Of a stretch of DNA of 64,000 nt, positions 24,979 through 38,000 are shown one piece after another. Position 1 is the stretch's first letter; each line of letters opens with the position of its first letter. The stretch is taken from positions 6,138,001-6,202,000 of the forward strand of contig JAPWFG010000015.1 of NCBI GenBank assembly GCA_028015205.1, written 5' to 3'. The notes below the pieces were generated by a model. It was not told the origin of the DNA. It worked only from the letters and a program-made list of their open reading frames with translations, and ran no database searches. Made by a program: the position numbers and the translations under genes. Source of the DNA: Mytilisepta virgata. Taxonomy: Eukaryota > Mollusca > Bivalvia > Mytilida > Mytilidae.

Positions 24979-25934
24979 ACACTTACTATTTATTGTTATT
25001 TTGTTTATACGTGAAATAAGTACTCGGCATGCATCAAATGTAGTTCTGGATATGGGTGACATAAATGATTGACATTATATTATATAACGTACAGATAAAG
25101 CATTGGATTATTTGTACCCCTTTATATATACTATACACAGTACGTGCAGTATAAATAATGATATGTCGAGGAAGAAAATTCACAATATTATAATAGTATT
25201 TTTCCACGTTTGGCTTAGTATAGTCGGAAAAATATTGTATTGGCCGTTACAGGTCGTATGAATATATAATAAGGTCATATGTCGTGACCAATGGTATGAT
25301 CGATTTGCCGGGTATTTTTGAGGTAGCTGGGTACCGCGTCACTTTCTAGCTGCCGTGCAACTTGTGCACGCTAAATTTACTTTTGTTATACAGGAATTTT
25401 GTAATTTGTAATTATTTCATATTTTTGATTCAGGTGTAGGTCCTAACGCCTGACCGGATTGTGCATTTGGCATCGAGACACAGGTTTCCAGAGTATTTTA
25501 CATTCACTACTGTTTCTATCTCTAGTTTTTCCTGCCGGCCTTGTCCGTCAATGAAAGACGTTTTCTTGTATACATATATATATATATGATTCGGTAATTC
25601 TGAAATGCCCGTCAGTAAATGTTTTCAGTATTTCAGTAACTAATCTGTACTCTGAGACATAGATTAATCGATGTTGTAATTTTCTGTTAATAGAATAATA
25701 TATTCCGGCGTCCACGGCGGCCTGTCGGCAAACTATGTTTGCGTTTTTTGTTGTTATATATGGTATGAGTGAAGAGTCAATACCTGAAGCATTAATGTGT
25801 TAATCGAATTCCTATATTGAAATGGTATAAACACTGAAGCGAGCTTTGTAGTAATTATTCACCTTATATCTGTTAGGGACGAGATCAAAAGTTCAATGTA
25901 GGATAAAAAACTTAATTCACATGGTTCTTTCACT

Positions 25935-25962
25935 GACCCCCCCCCCCCCCCCTCCCCCCTTA
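25935..25962. repeat. C-rich run
   Basis: About 18 consecutive C, one TC interruption, then TTAA. Confidence 0.9.
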
Positions 25963-26404
25963 ACTTAATTTGGGAAAATTGATTGACCAATATGGGCATA
26001 TACTTTGAGAGTATACTTTTTTATCATGGGTCCTGTTTTTCCTCAACGATGTATGTTCCGTATATTGACTTGGACATCACTTGAATCCGTATTTTTCAAT
26101 CCTAAAATCGATGTCGGATAACAAATCTTGCAGCGATTTTTATCCCCCCACCCCAAACTATTTGAATTAAGTTTTTATCCTACATTGAACTTTTGATCTC
26201 ATCCCTTAACAATTCGTTTTAACGGATTGTTACATAATATGAATAATTAATTTTAGTTAACATATAACGTTGTTAATGAATATTTCGGATGTAAAGAAAT
26301 AACTTAATGCAATGTTTAATTATTTCATAATTCGGCGACTTCCATTGTAGGGCGAGATTGCTGTCATATAAATTTTTGTTCAGTTTCTGATAATTTCATC
26401 ACTC

Positions 26405-26445
26405 CAAAAATTTTACGGTCGTCATCACGAATTGCTTGGCGGATA
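26405..26445 (+). repeat. Short Penelope-like family-1 scrap
   Basis: 'TTTTACGGTCGTCATCACGA' matches the RT C-terminal end at 41389-41408. The following 290-base open frame (to 26731) has no recognisable motif. Confidence 0.45.
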
Positions 26446-26749
26446 CGAAGTTTCTTTATCATGTATGAGACTAGATATCTTTAGTAAAATTAGGCGCCCT
26501 TCTGGAACTGACACCTCACCTAACTTAATTGACACTTCTTTGTGTATTTCTCACTGGCAATGTGGCGTTAGCAGTTTCTTATCCCTCTATAAAATCAGGG
26601 AAGTATTATGGAAAATAAATGGATATATTTTTAGTTTTTTACGCTTGGTTGGTGTAGCTCATGAAGCTAGGTGTATAGTGATCAAGCGAATTCATGCTGC
26701 CTGTATACACCATAACGTATTAACGGCGTGATATTATAGCCCACACTTT

Positions 26750-27600
26750 GGTAATTTCGATCGCTTTGTGTTCGAACAGAATACATTTTAATATGGTAGA
26801 TTTGAAATGCAAAACCGATTTTTAATTTTTTTCGACCATTTTAAAAATTTTACAGCTTTTATGTACTCCGCCTGTCAATCTAGTAAATAATCTCATGCAA
26901 GATAATATTTAAATTATATCAGAAATCCATACATTTGAAATGTATACAAAGTAAAAAGTGTTATATTACAACAACTCAGTATGTTTTATATGACTAAAAA
27001 TTATAAAGTTATATTACATAAGATGTCTGGCGTATGGTCATTGCCTGACCTCAAGAGGTCAGGCAGTTATAAGATTCAGTTAAACTTCCGGTATAGAAAT
27101 CTCTGTTTGCGCAGATGTATTGAAGGCTGGACTTCCGGTATAGAAATGTTTGTCTGCGCAGATGTATTGAAGGCCAGGGCACATTTTATTATGTTAAACG
27201 TTTATTTGATTTGATGATGACAACTCTTGCAATTTTAATGAAATTCATAAGAAATACCTTTCAACGTGACAATAAATAACAGCAAATAAAATCTATTTAT
27301 ACATTATATTTGTTATCGCGCATTTTTACTATAAAGTGTGTTTACGTACTTAGTATTTGATTGATACATTGAAACCGATGTTTACAATCAGCATTCTTTC
27401 AACACATTGGAATTTTTTTATCAAAAATAAATTTAAATATGTTAAAAGAAAATAAATTTAATTAATGAATGGGAAATTAGAAACAAATACTGTACACAGT
27501 GGGTGTGTTTTATAACGGGAACAACTTAAAGAGGGGATAATTCGGACCGAAAATCTAAATGGTCAAAACTTGAAAACCTTAAGTCCTAGAGCCCTGGGAT
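26750..27600. other. No recognised gene; small tandem repeat
   Basis: A 57-bp duplication ('CTTCCGGTATAGAAAT..TCTG..TGCGCAGATGTATTGAAGG') occupies 27086-27176. Otherwise AT-rich sequence without motifs. Confidence 0.4.
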
Positions 27601-27604
27601 CTTC

Positions 27605-28840
27605 TCCAATGATCTTTAGTTCATGTGGCTTAGAAAATGGTCTCAAGGTCAAAGGTTATAGGTGACCTTGAACTATGACCTTGAGCCTGTTATCACTTAA
27701 ACTCGGAAACTTTAATAGATAAGAAAAAGTCAAATCACGAAAAATGTTTGGAACGTTTAGACGCAAATTTGTTGTTTGACTTCTTAAGGGGCATAGCCCT
27801 GATGGTCAAGACACAAAAAAACGTAGGTCTCAAAGCCTTATGGTCTTTTGATTTGAGGTCCTTGACCTTTGACCTTGAATTTGAGGTCAAGGTCAAAGGT
27901 CAATTTCACGGTCATGTGCTATATAATAAACCATAGGTCATAAAGGCGTAAGGTTTGCAGATTTTGGGTCTTTGACCTTTGATCTTCAAATTGAGGTCAA
28001 GGTCATGGGTCAATCTCAAGGTCATACACTAAATCATGTATATATCAAGAACAATACGTTATACAGACCTAAGGTTTCCTCATTTTGGGTCCTTGACCTT
28101 CAAATTGAGGTCAAGGTCAAATATTCAATCGAGCATATTTCAGAAACTATACGTCATAGAACATTCTACTACGGCAATTTGTAATACTTGACCTTTGACC
28201 TTGAATTTAAGGTCAATGTAAAGGGTCAATCTCAAGGTAATCAAGTACATATAAAAAAAAATACGTCATAGAGGTCTGATGTTTGCCGATTTGAAGTCCT
28301 TGAACTTTGACCTTCAAATTTAGGTCAAGGTCAAATTTTCAATCGAGCATATATCAGAAACTATAAGTGACAAAAATTTGTACAAGGGCAATTTTGAATC
28401 CTTGACCTTTACCATAATTGAGGTCAAGGTCAAATATTCAATCGAGCATATTTCAGAAACTATACATCATAGAAACGTCTACAAGGGCAATTTGGAATCC
28501 TTGACATTCGATCTTGAATTTGAGGTCAGGGTCAAAGGTCAATGTCAACGTCACACTTAATCAAGTTTATATCAAAAACTATACGTCATATAAGCTGATG
28601 GAAAGGGATTTATAATCCATAACCTTTTACCTTCAAATTGAGGACATGGTCAAAGGTCAATTTAAAGGTCATTTGCTATATATGAAAAGCTATATAATAG
28701 AGACCTAAGGTTGTTGATTTGAGGTTCTTGATCATTCACCTTGAAATTTACTTCAAGGTGAAATCAAGGTCACGTAATTAATTGAGCAAATCTCAAAACT
28801 ATACGTCATAGAAGTTTCCACAAGGGAATCGGAACTCTTG
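27605..28840. repeat. AGGTCA-rich diverged tandem array
   Basis: Repeated units of about 110-150 bp share 'CTTGACCTTTGACCTT', a short spacer (CAAATTG or GAATTTG) and 'AGGTCAAGGTCAAAGGTCA', separated by a 'CAGAAACTATACGTCATAGA' segment. Each core is a near palindrome of AGGTCA half-sites; AGGTCAAAGGTCA is a DR1. ORFs across the array are by-products of the repeat. Confidence 0.8.
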
Positions 28841-28899
28841 AAAGTTCATGTTCACATGATGGGGTCATGTAGAAAAGACCTTTCAATAGTTCTTTAAAA

Positions 28900-30000
28900 C
28901 GACTGGCCTTTAATTATGAATTACATGATGAATTAAACAGTGTTATGTTATAAAACTAACAAGATACATTTGCTCTTATTTAGCTCACCTCGCCCAAAGA
29001 GGTGAGAGACACAGGCTCATGATCCTATGCTATAGAAAACAGAACTATAGCAAAAAATCGTTTTGTCATTCTGCAATTTCACCATTTGCACATGGTGAGT
29101 AGATGAATCTTACTGTATTTCAAGGTCAAATGACAAAGTCATATTTCAGCACAGCAGAAAAAGCTTGTAGTTATAATAGAGGTTTGCTTTTGGATTCAAT
29201 CTTCACCAAACTTTATTTGATGATTACACATGGTGACAGGATGAACACTTTTGTTTTGTTGCATCCAATTATCAACCAAACTTGGTGCAATGGATGTTTA
29301 TGGTCATTGTACATAATAAAAGGCTTGTAGGCAAAATATAGCCAGGCTACTGCATCTCATCATTATCAAACCAATTCTTCTATTGCTGATAAATAGACAT
29401 GGCCAATCAACTGTCGCAGTAAATAGTACAGCATTTACATCACATGATACATATTTATTAAACGCTTAGTCAGGCAAGCTTTTTGGAAAGCTATTACTTG
29501 TAGAAAATTTAATGAGGCCATTGACATACTTTAGTTCAATTCTGCATCATCGCCGAAATAATTCAGTAATTTAATTTACTGGTGACTTAAATTCGCACTT
29601 AGCCAACATTTTAAAATTTCGTAAGGTACAGGTAAATTTTGTGTTGGCTATGGGAGTTTCTTTCTTATTTTTTTTTTTTTTTTTTGATTAGTAATAAAAT
29701 TGTGTATTTTTGATCATTGCATATTCGGCTGTAGTCTGTTTCTATTTAACACTTAAATGTATAATTATGAAATCTTGATTGATACTTTATTAACGGAATA
29801 TAGGAATAAATATATTAACATAATTATGTTTTTTATAAAAATACATAATCTGATTTAATACATTTACATACAAAACATAACTACTTTAAAATAGCCCTTG
29901 AAAAGAAAACTAAGATATTGACATTCTATTCCGAAATAAAAATGTTTAGGCAAGTAGGAAGTTTTTAGATTTTTTTTATGATTTTTGCCGATTTTTTAAA
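28900..30000. other. No recognised gene
   Basis: AT-rich. Contains a T17 run (29661-29683) and a 75-codon ORF (29103-29330) without recognisable motif. Confidence 0.4.
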
Positions 30001-30700
30001 CTAAGACGGCAGCTATTTTGAAAATGTCGGCCATCTTTGATTATTTATAAATGGTCGTCTATAACCTTTTCGATGGTGATAAACATTTCTACGCTAAAAT
30101 TGGAGCTGTTTTTTTTTATTTTCAATGGGTGCCATTTTGAGATTGGCGGCCATTTTGAAATCAGCACGCAAATTTACTAACGGTGCCCTATGTTTGTGCC
30201 AAGTTTTGTTTTGATCGGTTCAGCCATCTTCGAGAACATTCGCGAACAAAAAGTGGCTGGAGAAGAAAGAATTTTTTGTACGATTTTTTAAAATTTAGAC
30301 GACGACCATTTTGAAAATAGTGGTCATCTTTGATTTTTAAAAATGGTCGTCTATACCATTTCTATGGTGCTGATCATTTCTACGCTAAAATTGGAGCTGT
30401 CACTGTAGCCCTAAATATAAATTTTAACGCAAGTAGGAATTCTTTTGAATATGTTCTGATTTTTTCAACTTGTACGGCAGCCATTTTGAAAATATCGGTG
30501 ATCTTTGATTTTTCAAAATGATCGTCTATACTATTTTCGATGGTGCTGAACATTCCTTCGCTAAAATTGGAGCTCTCCAGAAGTATTTTCTAATTTGTTT
30601 AAATTTTTTAAAATATTTAATGGCGTCCATTTTTGAAATTTTAAAATCAGCTTGCAAATCTACCGATGGTGCCCTATTTTTGTGCCAAATTTCTTTTTGA
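30000..30700. repeat. Tandem repeat of a 'CATTTTGAAAAT' unit
   Basis: Three to four units of roughly 170-290 bp share 'GGCAGCCATTTTGAAAAT', 'TGGTCGTCTATACCATTT', 'TCTACGCTAAAATTGGAGCT' and 'GGTGCCCTATTTTTGTGCCA' at about 30005-30230, 30300-30410 and 30475-30695. Confidence 0.75.
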
Positions 30701-31073
30701 TTCAGCCAGAAGAAAGCAATTGTTAAAAATGGGCCTTAGAATGTGCAGAGATAATGGTCGGAAGTAGAGAAAAAATAGAGTTGCAATAAGCTAAATGTGT
30801 TTCCATTTCCCACGTGTTTGTACGTGTATCTCGAAGAACTGATGAAATCCCTTATCGTTACTAGATCTTTACCTCCAACCTTATCTGTTAAACAAAGATA
30901 TGCTGTAAATTAAGGAAGTAAAGTGACTGATAATATAAATTTACTGTTATAAAACTGTTAAATTTTGAGAAAACTAAGGATTATCTCCTTCATGGTTAGT
31001 TCTATCCTGAGGTCAGTTTGGACATTTTGAAATTGCCCGTAAGCATTTTGGACTATTGTATTAGTTTTCTTGA

Positions 31074-31119
31074 GCACAACTGATGAGACTTAGATCGATG
31101 AAATGTGCACAACCTGTGC
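31074..31119 (+). ncRNA. Degenerate hammerhead-like motif
   Basis: GCACAA-CTGATGA (31074-31086), GAAA (31100-31103) and TGTGC (31115-31119) keep the hammerhead order, but stem II is largely unpaired. Probably inactive. Confidence 0.35.
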
Positions 31120-31703
31120 ATCAAAATTGGTATCATTGAAGATTTATGATAAAGGCAACAGTAGAAACATTACACTAATATTCAAATTTTGATTTTTGCT
31201 AGTTATGCTCTTATTATATGTACAGAATCACACGAATTTATCTGTTGACGGTCTTTCCCCAACAAATACTGATGTTACATAATTATGTAATATCCGATAA
31301 AAGGTGACAAAGTTTAAGTTGTGTAATTGGATTTTGAATAGTATCTTTATTTTCACCTAAGCGTTATATTTAGATATTGAAGATAGCATGCATCATTTAC
31401 TGTTTAGATCATAAAAAATGAATAATACATTCATATCAATTATTATTAAGTTTTTAATATTCCATTCTAAATAGTAGACTTGCAATGTAATATGTGAATA
31501 AAATACCAGCGTTGCGTGGTTTTTGCATGTTTGTACAAAGGTAAGATAATTTATGATTACTAAATATTTCACGTGATTATCTAGTATTTTTTGTAGGTGT
31601 TAAACATGTATTAACAAGATGACACAACAAAATGTGCGTATTTCCGATTGGTAGTTTGTACAGGAAAACAAAAACACTTTCCATTTTTTAAGTACAAATT
31701 AAT

Positions 31704-32086
31704 ATGGAGATTTTATTAATCATGTTTGTTGTTGTATCAATTATAGAACCATTATTATTCGGTGTATTGTACTCTGGATGGAGCTCATATGTTTATATAT
31801 TGATAGAAAATGGATTTTATTTTGACCTGTGCATGACAGCAACACCTTCTAATCCAGAGGACAGTATCTTAAACAATTCAATGGTTTTAAATTCTTCGAT
31901 ATACATAGCACAAAGGAATATCACGATGACAACAGTCACAACAGCGCCATCTACTTCCTGCAAGGAACAACAGGAACAGCTACTTTTGTTGTATTCAATT
32001 TCAGTAGCATTGGTTTGTTTGTTCGTCGTATCATGGGGTCCATTAATTTATAGATTTGGCCTTCTAGGTCCAAAACTGTGGTCTAT
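31704..32086 (+). CDS. SLC43A3-like: SLC43A3-like exon 1
   Basis: It encodes 127 residues plus two bases: helix 1, a long glycosylatable outer loop, helix 2 and the 'YRFG' inner turn. The donor is GTAAGT at 32087. The first 112 coding bases and 36 bases of leader are also present, inverted, in intron 2. Confidence 0.85.
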
Positions 32087-35000
32087 GTAAGTACATTAAA
32101 ATTTTACAATTATTAATTGAAATAATTACGTAGCTAATGATATTATTGTAATAAAACTCTATATATGCATTTTCTACATATGGGTCAATTAGAAAAGTCC
32201 AGCAATATTGTGCTACATACTAAGGCTAGAAAAAGTTTCGTTCGAAGGAAACTCAAGTAAAGGAAATAACTGGCTTCAAATTATAATTTTAGAATCAGAA
32301 TCACGCCATCTTCTTCCTACCGATCAGTTATAAACAAAGTTCATATGTAATCACTATATTGTTTGGCTGACTGTAACTTGGGATACAAATTCTTACGGTA
32401 TCATCTTATTAAAATCAGTCTTAAGATTAGTTGGGATACAGGTCCATTAGTGATTTTGTCCGTTTCGTTTAGTTTTGGCGTGTCGATATGATTGAAATGG
32501 GTTAACATTAGGAACATATCTTTTAAGTTTAGCGTCAAATGATAACGGAAAATGAGAATATTCAAACACAATTCTAGAATAATAATATTCATTGTGCTTT
32601 AAGTCGAACATGTCATACATGTACGTAACCGATGATAACAGCTTAGATACAATTACATTCCATATCAGATACAAACTTTAACTAATAATAACAACACCAA
32701 TGACGAATTATAACAAACACATACTTAAACTTACATTTCTTTAAATCTAGTTTTCTGATCTCTGGAGGTTCTCTGTTATTGGGTTTTGCAAACAAAGGTA
32801 AGTACTTGTTTAGCTATTTCATGTTGAAATATAATGTATTCATCTTTTTGCTTTAATACAGTGGAATATGGGTCATCAGGTTATGCATCTCGGCTGAACA
32901 AAAATATATCTTTAAGATATGCAAAGGAGCGTATTCCAATATCCCATTAAATCAAAGAATCAAAATTGCCATTTTAACAACGACAAAGCAAAACAAAGAA
33001 AAGTAAAAAAAAAAAGGGAAATAGGAATTTACGTACTTGTATATACTAACCAACGTGGGTCGACATGGTAAGCAGACCCTTTCCAAAATGTAATCATTTA
33101 GATAGAAAAGCGAATATGCATATACATAAATTTACCATATGATATTTATTGAAGCACATAGTCCATATCACGTATCCGTGATGATATCCATACCATCAAG
33201 GCTATATCCCATATCACACCCCTACGAAAATGCCGTATCGAAATCGAATTACACCCCTACGAAAATCACGTGATCGAAGAATGACGTCACACAGACAACA
33301 GATAAGATGGCAGTCGAAGATGCGTCCGTAGCGAATTAAACCCAACAGCCAAATTTATATGGCCATATGGTGGAATATTTTGTCTCAGAGGTGAAAAGAT
33401 GAAAATATCTCATATGCTCAAGTATGCTTTACTGGATACAAAACAACGTCAGATATGAAACTGTTTTCATATCTAAAGTAAAAATATATGATAATATGAT
33501 ATGGATTTTTTCATATCAAAGCTCATTTCAACTCTCGGCACGTATCGGTTTCATCGAGCTAAAGTTCTCAGGATGATATCGGCGTCTCAGGTTGAAATGG
33601 GGTGTGATATGAAAAAAATAATGTAATATTCTATATTTACAGATATCCATTTTCTATCAATATATAAACATATGAGCTCCATCCAGAGTACAATACACCG
33701 AATAATAATGGTTCTATAATTGATACAACAACAAACATGATTAATAAAATCTCCATATTAATTTGTACTTAAAAAATGGAAAGTGTTTTTGTCACTCCAA
33801 AGTTTTCTATGTAAAACATTAAGTATACAAGTTTAATCTTCATGTCTTTGTACATGTTTATATGTTTATCATTATAGATACGCCACTTTTTATTGTACCT
33901 GGTTTAGTCTTTGTTGGAGTCGGTGGGGTGGCCATTATATTGTTAAATATTAAGGTACGCATAAGTAGGATAAATTTTAAAGAAGAGTAAAAGAAAATTC
34001 CTCTTTGTTTTGGATTTTAATGACTGTTCTCATTAATTCATCAATATATCTTTAACCGGTTTTCCAACACTTTGATCTCAAGCACTGCTGATGAGTTGTC
34101 AGTCAACGAAATGGCCATACAGTGCATCAAATTTATTTCGGTATTTTGTGATACGTTTCATTACTACCACTGGGTCCATGTCACTGCTGGTGGACTGTAA
34201 GTCCCCGATCGCATTATAAGCCCAGTAGCCAGAATTTTTGTTCTGGCATGATTCATTACTCAAATGCCTCTAAATTTACAGTTCAAAATTCGACAAAAGT
34301 ATAAGAAATTTTTAAGGCTCTTCCTGTTGATGCAGAGGTAACCCTTAGCAGAGTTTGGATTCCTGTTTGTTTTAATTGTTTTGGATTTTAATGGTTGTGC
34401 TTATTAATTCATCATTATATCTTTAATCGGTTTTCCAAAACACTTTGATCTCAAGCACTCATGATGAGTTGTCGGTCAACGAAATTGCCATATAGTGCAT
34501 CAATTTTATTTCCGTATTTTGTGAAACATTTCATTACTGTCGCTTCATGATGGTATCCATCACTACGGTCAATGTAAAACCAGCACAGCATGATAGTGCT
34601 CGGTCTGATAAGATCAATAGAATAGAGAATGGAAACGGAGAATGTGTCAAAGAGACAACAACCCGATCAAACAGCAAGAAACAGCTCAAGGACTCCGTAT
34701 TATAGAGAACATTACATTGCAAAATCCGTATCGAATGCCGTATCGACCAGAGTAACTAATACCAGCCAGAGTAATTACTTAGAATTAATGTCAATTATAG
34801 ATTCTCAGCAGAAACCTGAAAGGCATAAACTGTATCAAGTCTCATGTTAAACTATACGATGAATAATCTATGTTTTTTACAAGTTATAGGTGTGTGAATA
34901 AAATGATGTCTGTTGTACATCAGTGTTTTCTCTTAACAGCATACACAAGCTTTAATTTTCTTATTCTGTTTGGAATTTATTCTAATTGGAAATAAATGTT

Positions 35001-38000
35001 ATGTTATTGTTGAAAAAATATTTCGCACAGGTTTCATCGTTTCTGCCGTTCGGTACTGGACTGTATGTTGCAGTACTGAATGGTGCTATGGATTCATCAG
35101 TGATCACCTTCAGAATGGTAAAGGTAAATATTAATTATATACCTATAGGGGGTTTTGTCTATTAAGAAAGCAAAGTCTTTATTTCAAAGAAAACCTGGGC
35201 AATACCACTTTTCTTTGTTGTATATGTGTACAAGGTTATTATTTCCCATAATAATATAGGATGGGTCATTCTTAAAACAAAGGATCTTCAACCAACCATG
35301 TACGATGTATAGTCAGAGGTACATGTATAATAGTTACAAACATTTCCTGAGTACTTTTTATAACAGAGTTGTTTGGATAAATAAAAAAAAAGAATGTTTT
35401 GGAGTCGGACAATTTGGGGGGGGAGGGGAGGGGGGTAGAAATTCTGGAAGTAAAAAAGAAAATAATGTATTGCACCACAAATGATTATGTAATACATGTA
35501 ATTGTCTATGAGAAAAAATATCTCTATCTTCGTTAAAAAAACAATGTTTCAAAACCTGTTGATTTTTAACTTGAATAGATTTTAACTCACATAATGGTCT
35601 TTCACATTGCCAGTATTTTAATTTATGACAGTCCACTAGTTAAACAGTTAACTCTGCCTTTGGCAAAAACTACAACAATATATACATGTCCTTGATTAGC
35701 ACTTAATTTCAATTGGTTTGATGTTAACAAGGGGGTGTTTTGAATTTAAGTGGTTCTGAATAGGGAAATTCCATCATATTTTAGGTGTAAAACGAGCTAG
35801 ATTTTTTTTAATAATTTAAATTCTCATTTACTTGACGGTATATAAGTTACAGAAAGTATATTTGTAGGTTTTTCTGGTATTACAATACAACTCGGGTATC
35901 GGGAATTGGCAGATGAAAAACCTCGCTACGCTCGATTTTTCAACAACCAATTTCTGACACCCCTCGGTGTATTCTAATACCAGAAAAACCTACAAATATA
36001 CTTTCTCTATACCTTAACTTTCAGAAACTAAAAATGAAATATATTTTGTCATTACATTAAAAGTTTAAATAAGTTTATGAAGAAAAGAGAAAATACACAG
36101 ATTAACTCTCTGGCAAAATATGATATAGAGTAAATTCAAAACCACTAAAATAACAACATTTAGATTTTTTTATGTATTCAAAGAAGTTGTAACATACTTT
36201 GAGCAAACCTGATGAGTCGTAAATCGACGAAATGTTCATATCTTGTGCATCAAAAACGCTATCAAAGAATAGAATAAAGAATGGAAACAAGGAATGTGTC
36301 AAAGAGACAACAACCCGACCAAAGAGCAGAAAACAGCTCAAGGCTACCAATGGGTCTTCAACGCAGAGAGAAAATCCCGCACCCGGAGTCGGGCCTCATC
36401 TGGCTCCTAAACAATAATGCATAATAATTTAGCGAAATGGACGGCACACTAAACTCCGAAACATAAAACTGAACCAAAATTAGATAACACAAGACTAATA
36501 AAGGCTAGAGGTTCCTGACTCGGGACAGACGTAAATTGCAGCTGGGTTAAACATGTTTTGTGAGATCTCAACCTTCCCCTGTACCTCTAGCCAATGTGGA
36601 ATAAACAAACACACAGTGATGCACACAGTAAAGCTCTGCTCAAAAGATGTCGGAGTCCGATGTTAAAAAAGGTAACAGAAGAAACTACGCAAAACGTATT
36701 TTTACCAGTAGGCGACACCGCTGCTGTTGGACTTTTAAGTCCTCGATGGTATCCCCAGCTCAGTATTTCGATACAAGCCCTCAACTGATACTTAAAATTT
36801 ACTGTTACAAAAATGTAAAATTTGGGAAAACTAAGGAGTATCTCCCTGATGCATAGCTCTGTCCTTAGACTGTTTTGGCTTTACCCCTGTTTGTGTTTTT
36901 GGCGTTTTTGTCTTTGTCTTTTTGCCATCACTTGGCGTGCATCGTCCGTCCGTCTGTAAACTTTTACATTTTCATCTTCTCCTCTGAAACCCCTGGACCT
37001 ATTCAACTGAAACTTGGCCTGAAACATTTATGGAAGGTCCTATACAATGTTTTCATAAATCATCCCGATCTGTGAAACAATTTACATGTTCTGATTGGTC
37101 CAAATTTACAACTTCTTCTCTTCTGAAACCGTAAAGTCAAATGAACTGATTTTTGGTATGGAGCATATATGGAAGGTTCTTTACAAAATTTGCAGAAATC
37201 ATCCCGGTCTGTGAAATGAAATGGCCGCCATTAGCATTTACATGTTCCTATTGGTCGAAATTTAAAACTTCTCATCTGAAACCGTAAAGCCAAATGAACT
37301 GATTTTTGGCATGGAGCATCTATGGAAGGTCCATTACAAAGTTTGCATAAATCATCCTGGTCCGTGAAACGAAATGGCCGCCAGGACCATTTACATGTTC
37401 TGATTGGTCGAAATTTAAACCTTCTCCTCTGAAACCATAAATCCAAATGAACTGATTTTTGGTATGGAGCATCTATGGAAGGTCCTTCACAACATTCGCA
37501 TAAATAATCTTGGCCCATGAAGCAAAATGGCCGCCATGAACATTTACATTTTTTGATAGGTCGGAATTTAAAACTTCTTCTCCTCTGAAACCGTAAAGCC
37601 AAATGAAGTGATTGTTGGTGTGGAGCATCTATGTAAGGTCCGTTACAAAGTTTGCATAAATCATCCTGGTTCGTGAAACAAAATGGCCGCCATGACCATT
37701 TAAATGTTCTGATTGGTCGAAATTTAAAACTTCTTATCCCTTGAAACTCTACTCAAAAGAAACTGTAAAGCAAAATGAACTGATTTTTGGTATGGAGCAT
37801 CTATGGAAGGTCCTTTACAAAATTTGCATAAATCATCCCGGTCCATGAAACAGAATGGTCGCCATGAGCATTAAATGTTCTGATTGGTTGAAATTTAAAA
37901 CCTCCTCTGAAACCGTAAAGGCAAATGAACTAAATTTTGGTACGGAGCATCTATGAAAAGTCCTTTACAAACTTTATAAATAAATCATCATAGTCTGTGA

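Larger units (their letters stand above)
31668..33792. repeat. 148-bp perfect inverted repeat (exon 1 and intron 2)
   Basis: 31668-31815 (leader plus start of exon 1) and 33645-33792 (intron 2) are exact reverse complements over 148 bases; flanking bases differ immediately. The spacer is 1829 bp. Confidence 0.92.
34012..34540. repeat. Direct repeat in intron 3 carrying hammerhead motifs
   Basis: 34012-34170 and 34383-34540 are about 85-90% alike ('TTGGATTTTAATG', 'CATTATATCTTTAA', 'CGGTTTTCCAA', 'CACTTTGATCTCAAGCACT'), each containing one hammerhead-like motif. Confidence 0.75.

Noticed and set aside
27605..28840. Small ORFs with 'LTFDLEFEVKVKGQ'
   Set aside because: They are translations of the AGGTCA array, not genes.
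37231..37602. 123-codon minus ORF 'FQRRRSFKFRPI'
   Set aside because: Repeating peptide created by the satellite units.
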